Positions 1-5,049 of a stretch of DNA of 7,689 nucleotides are shown here, in pieces. Positions within the stretch are counted from its first letter, which is position 1. Every line of letters begins with the position of its first letter. The position numbers were made by a program, and so were the translations under genes. Origin of the DNA: DASZJY01 sp036260255 (GTDB lineage: Bacteria; Actinomycetota; Acidimicrobiia; Acidimicrobiales; AC-14); contig DATAAF010000090.1 of NCBI GenBank assembly GCA_036260255.1, positions 1 to 7,689 on the forward strand, in the 5' to 3' direction. The notes beneath the pieces were generated by a model that was not told the DNA's origin, did no database searches, and worked only from the letters and a program-made list of their open reading frames with translations.

Positions 1-100
1 GGATGGCACTGAAGTGGACGAAGACGTCAGGGCCGTCGGCCTGAGAGATGAAGCCGAAGCCCTTGTCCGCGTTGAACCACTTGACCTTGCCCGTTGCCAT
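1..100 (-). CDS. Cold-shock protein (CspA family), N-terminal part, cut by window edge
   Basis: Only the first 33 residues are present; the rest lies beyond the left edge. The translated start has both RNA-binding motifs of the cold-shock fold: RNP1 as KGFGFIS (residues 13-19) and RNP2 as DVFVHF (25-30), after a GKVKWFN opening strand. CspA-type proteins are about 65-70 residue beta-barrels in the cytoplasm that bind single-stranded RNA or DNA and melt mRNA structure. The ATG at 100..98 is preceded by a purine-rich AAGGGGG about 10 bases upstream, which supports this start. The gene points away from the Crp/Fnr-type gene's 3' end, so it needs its own promoter in the 225 bp gap. Family identity is clear from the sequence; whether expression is cold-inducible cannot be told. 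Confidence 0.93.
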   Translation of the reverse strand, partial: MATGKVKWFNADKGFGFISQADGPDVFVHFSAI

Positions 101-194
101 TGTGGGAGAGCCCCCTTGCATTGAAATCGGATGTTTCGAGGGGACTGCTCAACCCGTGCGGTGTTGCCGTACAGAAGCCGATCCCTCCGCGCGG

Positions 195-225
195 ACGCTA
201 GCACCCGCCCACCGCGGACCGTCAA
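195..225 (-). promoter_or_regulatory. Candidate promoter for the cold-shock gene
   Basis: On the minus strand TTGACG (225..220) is followed after 19 bp by TAGCGT (200..195). The spacer is longer than the ideal 17 bp. Transcription would begin near 188 and give a leader of about 88 nt, which would suit a cold-shock mRNA. The ten bases GCTAGCGTCC recur at the candidate promoter of the DNA glycosylase (7558..7549), which modestly supports a real -10 element. The rest of the 101-325 gap shows no gene. Confidence 0.27.
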
Positions 226-281
226 CGATGTTGCTGGCGGCTTCGCCGCCCCGGCCGGGACCCTAACCCGGCCTCCTCCGA

Positions 282-306
282 GCGGCGGGGGCCCCTGCCC
301 CGCCGC
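282..306 (-). terminator. GC hairpin downstream of the Crp/Fnr-type gene
   Basis: A perfect 9-bp all-G/C stem (282-290 with 298-306) encloses a 7-nt loop and lies 20 bp past the stop of the minus-strand regulator gene. No T-run follows, so it would be the T-less hairpin type common in high-GC actinobacteria, or simply a chance GC-rich repeat. Confidence 0.35.
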
Positions 307-325
307 CGGCGGTGTAGCTGGCGGC

Positions 326-1003
326 TCAGCGGCTGCGGCGGGCCAGCGACTCGCGGTCGAGCACCGTCACCTTGCCCCGGTTCAGCTCGAGCGTCCCCCG
401 GGCCAGCTCGCGGCGCAGCACCCGGTTCACGGTGGCGCGGGTGGTGCCGGCCAGGCCGGCCAGGTCCTCCTGGATCAGGGGGATGACGTCGCCGTACACG
501 TCGGCCAGCTCGAGCAGCCGCCGAAGGAGGCGGACGTCGGCAGGTAGGTAGAGCGCCTCCAGCAGCCGCTCGGTGAGGCGGCGCACGCGGCCGGCGAGGA
601 GCCGCACGAGGAAGTCGGACACCATCGGGTCGTCACGCCGCATGGCGGCGAAGGTCTCCTTGCCGACGACGAGGGTCTCGGTCGGCTCCAGAGCGACGGC
701 GGAGGCGCCGCGGACGCCGTCGTCCGAGAGGAGGGCGAGCTCGCCGATCACGTCACCGGGCAGGACCAGCTCGACGGTCGCCACCTCACCCAGGGCGGTG
801 GTGACCCGTACGGCGATGCGGCCTTTGGCGACCAGGTGCAGGGTCGTCCCCGGGTCACCTTCGTGGAAGAGCGTCTCCCCCCGGGCGAAGCGGCGGCGAC
901 GGGACCCGGCGAGGATCCTCCGGACCTCTTCTTGGGGAAGGCCCTCGAAGATCTTCCACTCCACGACCCGAAGGATAGAAGGCCACTTTGATGATCTCGA
1001 CAC
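326..1003 (-). CDS. Crp/Fnr-family transcriptional regulator
   Basis: The 225-residue product has the standard two-part layout. An N-terminal cyclic-nucleotide-binding-type beta-roll spans about 18-121, with GD-PG turns and PGDVIGELALL at 82-92. A long dimerisation helix (about 125-155) and a C-terminal winged helix-turn-helix (about 177-199) follow. The recognition helix reads TTRATVNRVL; aligned by eye to E. coli CRP it keeps the two DNA-contacting arginines (R189 and R194 for R180 and R185) but has Ala for E181. R98 sits 10 residues after the GEL glutamate, as CRP R82 does, so a cyclic-nucleotide-type ligand is possible. There is no cysteine, which excludes an FNR-type Fe-S oxygen sensor. 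The GTG at 1003 has no clear Shine-Dalgarno; an in-frame GTG at 964 is an alternative and would still keep the whole fold. A matching Crp-type palindrome lies at 2132-2149 and a weaker one at 7527-7540, making these genes candidate targets. Effector and sign of regulation are unknown. Confidence 0.92.
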   Translation of the reverse strand: MSRSSKWPSILRVVEWKIFEGLPQEEVRRILAGSRRRRFARGETLFHEGDPGTTLHLVAKGRIAVRVTTALGEVATVELVLPGDVIGELALLSDDGVRGASAVALEPTETLVVGKETFAAMRRDDPMVSDFLVRLLAGRVRRLTERLLEALYLPADVRLLRRLLELADVYGDVIPLIQEDLAGLAGTTRATVNRVLRRELARGTLELNRGKVTVLDRESLARRSR

Positions 1004-1026
1004 CTATATGGCGGGCGCATTGACCC

Positions 1027-1055
1027 TTCACGGCGTGACGTCGCCGCTTTACCAT
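1027..1055 (+). promoter_or_regulatory. Candidate promoter and small palindrome between divergent genes
   Basis: The 51-bp gap between the Crp/Fnr-type gene and the membrane-protein gene must hold both promoters. On the plus strand TTCACG (1027-1032), a 17-bp spacer and TACCAT (1050-1055) form a plausible promoter that would start transcription near the TTG codons at 1055 and 1064. The palindrome TCACG-G-CGTGA (1028-1038) covers the -35 and could be an operator. On the minus strand ATATAG (1009..1004) resembles a -10 but lies immediately before the GTG at 1003. All of this is inferred from pattern only. Confidence 0.25.
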
Positions 1056-1543
1056 TGGGCTACTTGGCACTCCTCGTCGTCATCGCACTCGTCTTCACAG
1101 GCGTCGCTCTGCTTGGCGGGTCGGTCCTGCTCGGCCTTCGCTGGCTCGGGCGTCACCAGAGCCGGACGAGCGGCCAGGAGAGCACCGTCTACGCCCTGAA
1201 CATGGCGCTCGTCGGGATCGTCGTGGCGTCCCGGCAGTGCTTCGAGGCGACCGCCGGCAACGGGCAGCGCTCCTCGCCGCCCCGCGCCGGCGGGCCGTGG
1301 TTGGCCACCGATGCCCGGCTGCGCCCGACCGTCGAGAGGAACCTGCCGCTCGTGGAGGACGCCCAGCTCAAGCAGCTGACGGCCGAGCTGCTCGACCGGA
1401 CGTCGAGGCTGTACGCCGCCGGCGACCCTGCTGAGGCGGCGCGTCTCAACGCCGAGATCGAGACGTTGCACGAGAAGTTCCGGATCCACCGCACCGACGT
1501 GGTCCGCGCCCTCCACGTCAGCCGGGTTGTGCGCCGCCGCTGA
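1055..1543 (+). CDS. Small membrane-anchored protein with helical charged C-terminus, unknown function
   Basis: I do not recognise this 162-residue protein. Residues about 3-29 form one strongly hydrophobic segment rich in Leu, Val and Ala, ending in LRWLGRHQSR, which suggests an N-terminal membrane anchor with a cytoplasmic tail. A weaker hydrophobic stretch lies at 46-58. Residues about 98-152 are charged and heptad-like (DAQLKQLTAELLDRTSRL and onward), consistent with amphipathic or coiled-coil helices. Third-position GC is high throughout, supporting real coding. The start is uncertain: TTG at 1055 and TTG at 1064 are in frame, neither has a Shine-Dalgarno, and a -10-like TACCAT lies immediately upstream, so translation may be nearly leaderless. 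It is divergent from the Crp/Fnr-type gene with 51 bp between starts, so shared control is possible. It ends facing the CBS gene with 14 bp between stop codons. Confidence 0.68.
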   Translation: MGYLALLVVIALVFTGVALLGGSVLLGLRWLGRHQSRTSGQESTVYALNMALVGIVVASRQCFEATAGNGQRSSPPRAGGPWLATDARLRPTVERNLPLVEDAQLKQLTAELLDRTSRLYAAGDPAEAARLNAEIETLHEKFRIHRTDVVRALHVSRVVRRR

Positions 1544-1551
1544 GCGGCGGC
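1533..1551. terminator. Perfect 8-bp hairpin with the stop codon as its loop
   Basis: GCCGCCGC (1533-1540) pairs perfectly with GCGGCGGC (1544-1551), and the 3-nt loop is the TGA stop of the membrane-protein gene. It lies between two convergent genes and could stop transcription from both sides. No T-run follows in either direction. Confidence 0.5.
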
Positions 1552-1557
1552 CGCCGG

Positions 1558-1947
1558 TCAGGCGCTGACCGCCCGCTCCTGGAGCAGGCCCACCACCAGG
1601 TCCCGCATCGAGAAGACGCCGAAGAGATCGCCACTCTCGTCGACGACGACCAGGTGACGGAACCCCTTCTCCCGCATGATCCTCGCCGCGTCTTCGAGCT
1701 CCAGCGACGGCGACACCGTCTTCAGGCTCTTCATGACGCAGTCGCCGACGGTGGTGGCGCCGGGGTCGAGGCCGCGGGCGATGATGCGGAGGGCGTCGCG
1801 GTCGGTGATGATGCCCGACGGCTTCCCGCCGGTCATCACCACCGCCGAACCGACTCCCCGCTCCATCATCCAGACGGCGGCGTCGCGGAGGCTGTCGCCC
1901 TCCTCGACCGTCAACGCGGCACGGGTGACGAGAGGCTCGATCTCCAT
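1558..1947 (-). CDS. CBS-domain pair (Bateman module) protein
   Basis: This 129-residue protein consists almost only of two CBS domains, about residues 5-57 and 69-122, the usual length for a stand-alone Bateman module. Each ends in the typical nucleotide-binding signature: GIITDRD at 45-51 (G, T and D spaced as in ATP/AMP-binding CBS motifs) and GVFSMRD at 110-116 with Ser in place of Thr. Such proteins bind adenine nucleotides or related ligands and act as energy or redox sensors in the cytoplasm, often by contacting a partner; the partner is not evident here. The ATG at 1947 has a good Shine-Dalgarno (AGAAGGA, 4-5 bp upstream), fixing the start. It is divergent from the NuoF-like gene with 222 bp between and convergent with the membrane-protein gene. 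Family call is firm; role is unknown. Confidence 0.92.
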   Translation of the reverse strand: MEIEPLVTRAALTVEEGDSLRDAAVWMMERGVGSAVVMTGGKPSGIITDRDALRIIARGLDPGATTVGDCVMKSLKTVSPSLELEDAARIMREKGFRHLVVVDESGDLFGVFSMRDLVVGLLQERAVSA

Positions 1948-1983
1948 GGCTTCCTTCTCCCTGGTCGCCCGGCGGGCCGGGCA

Positions 1984-1989
1984 ACTCTA
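1984..1989 (-). promoter_or_regulatory. Candidate -10 box for the CBS gene
   Basis: TAGAGT on the minus strand fits the TANNNT pattern and lies 37 bp upstream of the ATG. It would give a leader of about 30 nt that includes the Shine-Dalgarno. No convincing -35 is visible. Elsewhere in the 1948-2169 gap I see a direct repeat CTGAGACG (2051-2058 and 2074-2081) and the Crp-type site described separately. Confidence 0.3.
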
Positions 1990-2131
1990 CCGACCGGGCG
2001 CCCCCGGCCCCCCCGTGCGCCGGCAAATGACCACTTCGGCGAGTTGATCGCTGAGACGGCTCCCCAGCAGCCACTGAGACGAGCAGTGCGGGGGAGGAGG
2101 CGGTCGTGCCGGCGACCGACCGACGCCGACT

Positions 2132-2149
2132 TTGTGAACATACTCACAA
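2132..2149. promoter_or_regulatory. Crp/Fnr-type operator upstream of the NuoF-like gene
   Basis: The 18-bp sequence is TTGTGA, six spacer bases ACATAC, then TCACAA: a perfect 6-bp inverted repeat that matches the E. coli CRP consensus core TGTGA-N6-TCACA exactly. Its centre is 29.5 bp before the GTG at 2170. It covers the expected -35 of a leaderless promoter, so bound protein could repress, or could activate if the transcript starts further downstream. The obvious candidate binder is the Crp/Fnr-family protein encoded at 326-1003. Confidence 0.75.
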
Positions 2150-2150
2150 G

Positions 2151-2169
2151 CGGGGGTAGGCTGACGCCC
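2151..2169 (+). promoter_or_regulatory. Probable leaderless promoter of the NuoF-like gene
   Basis: CGGGGGTAGG (2151-2160) includes the -10-like TAGGCT (2157-2162). Seven bases separate that box from the GTG at 2170, the distance expected when transcription begins at the start codon. The same ten bases occur at 7542-7551, again 9 bp before a GTG. The -35 position falls inside the Crp-type site. Confidence 0.5.
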
Positions 2170-3594
2170 GTGGCCCTCGTGCACCGGGTGCTCTACCCCC
2201 AGCCGATCATCTCCCTCGACGACTACCTGAGGAGAGGCGGGGGCAAGGGCCTCCGGGCCGCCGCCCGCATGGACCGGGCCGCCCTCATCGAGCGGGTCGA
2301 GGCCTCGGGCCTGCGGGGGAGGGGCGGTGCGGGGTTCCGCACGGGCGTGAAGTGGCGGACGGTCGCCGACAACCGATCGGCCGCCGCCCCCACCACCGTC
2401 ATCGTGAACGCCGCCGAGGGCGAGCCCGGCACGTTCAAGGACCGCACCATCCTCCGGCGCAACCCCTACGTGGTGGTCGAGGGCGCCCTCATCGCGGCGA
2501 GGGCGGTGGGCGCCGACCTCGTCGTCGTGGCCAGCAAGCGGTCGTTCGCCGGAGAGGTCGAGCGTGTGCGCGCCGCGGTGGAGGAAGTGCAGGACGCCGG
2601 GTGGGCCGAGGGCGTCGCCATCGCCGTCTTCGAGGGCCCCGACGAGTACCTCTACGGCGAGGAGAGCGCCCTGCTCGAGGCGATCGACGGGCGCTGGCCC
2701 TTCCCGCGCGTGGTGCCGACGTTCCGCCGAGGGCTGACCAGCCCCGTCCCTGCCAACGCGTCGACGGCACCGGCACTCGTCAACAACACCGAGACGCTGG
2801 CCAACGTGCCCCGCATCGTCGCCCGGGGCCCGGCGTGGTTCCGCACGGTCGGGACGGAGGAGTCCCCCGGCACGGTCGTGTGCACGGTCACCGGCGACAC
2901 CCGCCGCCACGGCGTGGGTGAGGTGCCCATGGGGACGCCCCTGGCCAAGGTGATCGAGGCGATCGGCGGCGGCCCCCGGCGGGGACGGAAGGTCAAGGCT
3001 GTCCTCTCCGGGGTGGCCAACGGCATCGTCACCGGCGACCGGCTCGACACGCCGGTCAGCTACGAGGGGCTGGCGTCCATCGGAAGCGGGATCGGCTCGG
3101 CCGGCTTCATCGTCTTCGACGACACCGCGGACATGGTCGCGGTGGCGGCCGGCGTCGCCCGGTTCCTGGCCATCGAGTCGTGCGGCCAGTGCTCGCCCTG
3201 CAAGCTCGACGGCATCACCATCGCCGAGCGGCTCGAGCGGGTGGGCGCCGCCAAGGGGCACGAGCACGACTACGGCGTTGTGCAGAAGCGCATCGGCACG
3301 GTGGCCGACCGCTCGCGCTGTTACCTCGCCACCCAGCAGCAGACGGTCGTGGGCAGCATCCTCGCGCACTTCGGCGACGAGGTGGCCGCCCACCTCTCCG
3401 GAGCGGCTGAGCCGGTCGACGCCCGGCTGATCGCCGAGCTGGTCGACATCAGAGGCGGGACCGCCGTGCTAGACACCCGCCACGCCTACAAGCAGCCCGA
3501 CTGGACGTACAACAAGCGGTACTCGGGCACCGTCCCCGTCGAGTTCTACTCGGGGTCCCGCCCGCCCTGGTGGTTGGAGTGGTCGAGCGGCTGA
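2170..3594 (+). CDS. NuoF-like flavin/[4Fe-4S] oxidoreductase subunit
   Basis: The 474-residue protein resembles the NADH-binding subunit NuoF of complex I and related soluble dehydrogenases. Visible in order: the FMN-binding glycine-rich loop GRGGAGF (50-56), NAAEGEPGT (80-88), the GEES acidic motif (163-166), an SLBB-like middle region (about 240-310), and the N3-type cluster cysteines C338, C341, C344 and C384, in CGQCSPC plus a cysteine 39 residues later. Electrons would pass from a reduced cofactor through FMN to the cluster. Compared by eye with Thermus Nqo1, the NADH-contacting Lys202 becomes V182 and Phe78 becomes T64, while Phe205 is kept (F185), so the donor may not be ordinary NADH. 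A Trp/Tyr-rich tail of about 55 residues follows. No NuoE or NuoG partner is in the window. GTG 2170 is chosen from the promoter spacing; in-frame GTG codons at 2179 and 2188 are alternatives. Its TGA overlaps the next ATG by one base. Confidence 0.88.
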   Translation: MALVHRVLYPQPIISLDDYLRRGGGKGLRAAARMDRAALIERVEASGLRGRGGAGFRTGVKWRTVADNRSAAAPTTVIVNAAEGEPGTFKDRTILRRNPYVVVEGALIAARAVGADLVVVASKRSFAGEVERVRAAVEEVQDAGWAEGVAIAVFEGPDEYLYGEESALLEAIDGRWPFPRVVPTFRRGLTSPVPANASTAPALVNNTETLANVPRIVARGPAWFRTVGTEESPGTVVCTVTGDTRRHGVGEVPMGTPLAKVIEAIGGGPRRGRKVKAVLSGVANGIVTGDRLDTPVSYEGLASIGSGIGSAGFIVFDDTADMVAVAAGVARFLAIESCGQCSPCKLDGITIAERLERVGAAKGHEHDYGVVQKRIGTVADRSRCYLATQQQTVVGSILAHFGDEVAAHLSGAAEPVDARLIAELVDIRGGTAVLDTRHAYKQPDWTYNKRYSGTVPVEFYSGSRPPWWLEWSSG

Positions 3595-4565
3595 TGAGTG
3601 AGCAGGCGCCGCTCGAGGTCGGCTACTGGTTGTCCAGCGAGGAGCACCCGCCGGCCCGCCTGGTCGAGTACGCCGTCCGGGCCGAGGCGGTCGGTTTCCC
3701 GTCGGCCATGATCTCCGACCATTTCCATCCGTGGACCCCTCGGCAGGGGCAGGGGCCGTTCGTCTGGGGGGTGCTGGGCGCCATCGGCACGGCGACCGAG
3801 CGGCTCCGGGTGGGGACCGGCGTGACCGCGCCGACCCTGCGCGTGCACCCGGTGATCGTCGCCCAGGCGGCGGCCACCGCCGCCGCCCTGATGCCCGGCC
3901 GGTTCCTGCTGGGCCTCGGATCGGGCGAGAACCTGAACGAGCACGTCATCGGGCGAGGCTGGCCCCGCATCGATCTCCGACTGGAGATGCTCGAGGAGGC
4001 CATCGGGCTCATCCGCCGGTTGTGGAGCGGCGAGAACGTCACCCACCGGGGAGCCCACTTCACGGTCGAGGACGCCCGCATCTTCACCCGGCCGGAGGAG
4101 CCGCCGCCGATCATGGTCGCCGGCAGCGGCGAGCGCAGCGTGAGCCTCGCCGGCCGGGTCGGTGACGGTCTGGTGGCGGTCGGCCCGTCGGCCGAGGACA
4201 TCGAGACCTTCGAGGCCGCCGGCGGCGCCGGCAAGCCTCGCCTCGGGCAGGTGCACGTCTGCTGGGCGGAGAGCGAGTCGGAGGCCCGCAGGACCGCCCT
4301 CGAGTGGTGGCCCAACGGCGCCCTGCCCGGGGCGCTGCTCCGCGACCTCGCCCGTCCGGAGGACTTCGAGGCGGCGGCCAGGCTGGTCGACGAGGACGAC
4401 GTGGCCGCGACGGTGGTGTGCGGTCCCGACCCCGAGGGCCACGTGGAGGCGATCTCGGCCTACGCGTCAGCCGGGTTCGACCACGTGTACCTGCACCAGG
4501 TGGGGCCCGACCAGGAGGGGTTCTTCCGGTTCTACCAGCGCGAGATCGTCCCCCGGCTGTCGTGA
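3594..4565 (+). CDS. F420-dependent LLM-class oxidoreductase, glucose-6-phosphate dehydrogenase-like
   Basis: The 323-residue product is a luciferase-like (alpha/beta)8-barrel enzyme close to mycobacterial F420-dependent glucose-6-phosphate dehydrogenase (Fgd1). Collinear matches include GYWLSSEE (10-17), SDHFHPW (41-47), GTGV (74-77) and GLGSGENLNE (107-116). Fgd1 active-site residues map with a constant offset of 3: E13 to E16, D39 to D42, H40 to H43, W44 to W47 and E109 to E112. The phosphate-binding Lys198, Lys259 and Arg283 of Fgd1 do not appear conserved (the Arg283 position looks like Ala), so glucose-6-phosphate is an unlikely substrate. It should transfer hydride between an unknown substrate and the deazaflavin F420 in the cytoplasm. 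The start is the ATG at 3594, whose first base is the last base of the upstream TGA, implying translational coupling to the NuoF-like gene. An in-frame start at 3570 would sit inside that gene and lacks support. Confidence 0.9.
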   Translation: MSEQAPLEVGYWLSSEEHPPARLVEYAVRAEAVGFPSAMISDHFHPWTPRQGQGPFVWGVLGAIGTATERLRVGTGVTAPTLRVHPVIVAQAAATAAALMPGRFLLGLGSGENLNEHVIGRGWPRIDLRLEMLEEAIGLIRRLWSGENVTHRGAHFTVEDARIFTRPEEPPPIMVAGSGERSVSLAGRVGDGLVAVGPSAEDIETFEAAGGAGKPRLGQVHVCWAESESEARRTALEWWPNGALPGALLRDLARPEDFEAAARLVDEDDVAATVVCGPDPEGHVEAISAYASAGFDHVYLHQVGPDQEGFFRFYQREIVPRLS

Positions 4566-4587
4566 CCGGGGCCTAGGACTCCGGTCA
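4563..4587. terminator. Inverted repeat joining the stop codons of two convergent genes
   Basis: TGACCGG (4563-4569) and CCGGTCA (4581-4587) form a perfect 7-bp stem with an 11-nt loop. The outer three base pairs are the TGA of the F420 enzyme gene and the TGA of the opposing small gene. It is a candidate bidirectional terminator, without T-runs. Confidence 0.5.
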
Positions 4588-4923
4588 GCGCAGGCCGCGG
4601 CGCCGGCGCCAGCGTTCCCACCAGTGGGGCTTGCCATCCTTGGCGGCCATCTCGGCGAGTATCTGCGGACCGGCGCTGTTGATGATGTCCTCGGCCTCGT
4701 CGAGCAGCGCGGCGGCGCTGTCGTGCAGCGGCGGCTCGTCGGGCGTCGGCGGGCTGACGAGGCTGCCGTGCTTCCAGTTCACGTCGACCAGCCGCAGCTC
4801 GAACGCCGGGCAGTCGTCCGGGCACCGCCACGGCGCCTCGGGCGCCAGGTCGAGGTCGCACTTGCGCACGGTCTCGCCGGTCGCGTAGGTGCGGCTCTCG
4901 TAGTACTTGCAGTTGGTCCGCAT
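4585..4923 (-). CDS. Small four-cysteine protein, unknown function
   Basis: This 112-residue protein begins MRTNCKYYES and has four cysteines near the N-terminus (C5, C22, C34, C38) in C-x16-C-x11-C-x3-C, the last two within RCPDDCPAFE. Such an arrangement could bind zinc or an iron-sulfur cluster, but the spacing matches no family I can name. A proline-rich stretch (58-66) follows, then a helical acidic region (68-94) and a basic, Trp-rich end HWWERWRRRRGLR. The start is the ATG at 4923, because GGAG lies 8 bp before it; the ATG at 4929 has only 2 bp spacing. No signal peptide or membrane segment is seen. It converges with the F420 enzyme gene, with 19 bp between the coding ends, and is divergent from the six-cysteine membrane protein with 126 bp between starts. 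Coding status is well supported; function is not. Confidence 0.8.
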   Translation of the reverse strand: MRTNCKYYESRTYATGETVRKCDLDLAPEAPWRCPDDCPAFELRLVDVNWKHGSLVSPPTPDEPPLHDSAAALLDEAEDIINSAGPQILAEMAAKDGKPHWWERWRRRRGLR

Positions 4924-5036
4924 CGGCATGGCTCCATGCTGGCAGCCGCGGCGGGCCTTTGCCGGACGGGCCGGCCGTATCTGCCGGTCCCCGTCGACGC
5001 TCGTTGGGGAGTACGCGCCGACCGGCGGCGGTGCAC

Positions 5037-5042
5037 AGGAGG
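5037..5042 (+). promoter_or_regulatory. Consensus Shine-Dalgarno of the six-cysteine protein gene
   Basis: AGGAGG lies 7 bp before the ATG at 5050. It is the best ribosome binding site in the window and fixes this start, although the frame stays open far upstream through the neighbouring genes. I could not identify a convincing -10/-35 pair in the 4930-5036 gap. Confidence 0.85.
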
Positions 5043-5049
5043 AACCGTC

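Noticed and set aside
131..547. Plus-strand open frame over the cold-shock/Crp gap
   Set aside because: It mostly mirrors the Crp/Fnr-type coding sequence and has low-complexity Gly/Ala/Pro composition.
326..1003. FNR-type oxygen sensor assignment for the Crp/Fnr-family regulator
   Set aside because: The protein has no cysteine at all, so an FNR-type Fe-S cluster is impossible.
1049..2074. Minus-strand open frame of about 340 codons spanning the membrane-protein and CBS genes
   Set aside because: It lies antisense to the membrane-protein gene and out of frame with the CBS gene, with a biased Arg/Gly/Pro composition and no recognisable domain.
2051..2088. Direct repeat CTGAGACG (23 bp apart) and short inverted repeat CACTG/CAGTG
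   Set aside because: Short and imperfect in context; no recognised binding motif. Noted only as possible operator material.
1654..2169. In-frame upstream extension of the NuoF-like protein
   Set aside because: It would run antisense through the CBS gene and the intergenic region, lacks NuoF similarity, and would swallow the Crp-type site and promoter.
1987..3393. Long open frame on the minus strand opposite the NuoF-like gene (over 460 codons)
   Set aside because: It is low-complexity, rich in Arg, Gly, Ala and His, and opposite a gene with clear domain motifs. Such frames arise from high third-position GC.
4162..5049. In-frame upstream extension of the six-cysteine membrane protein
   Set aside because: The extension overlaps the F420 enzyme gene out of frame. 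The consensus AGGAGG before ATG 5050 fixes the true start.
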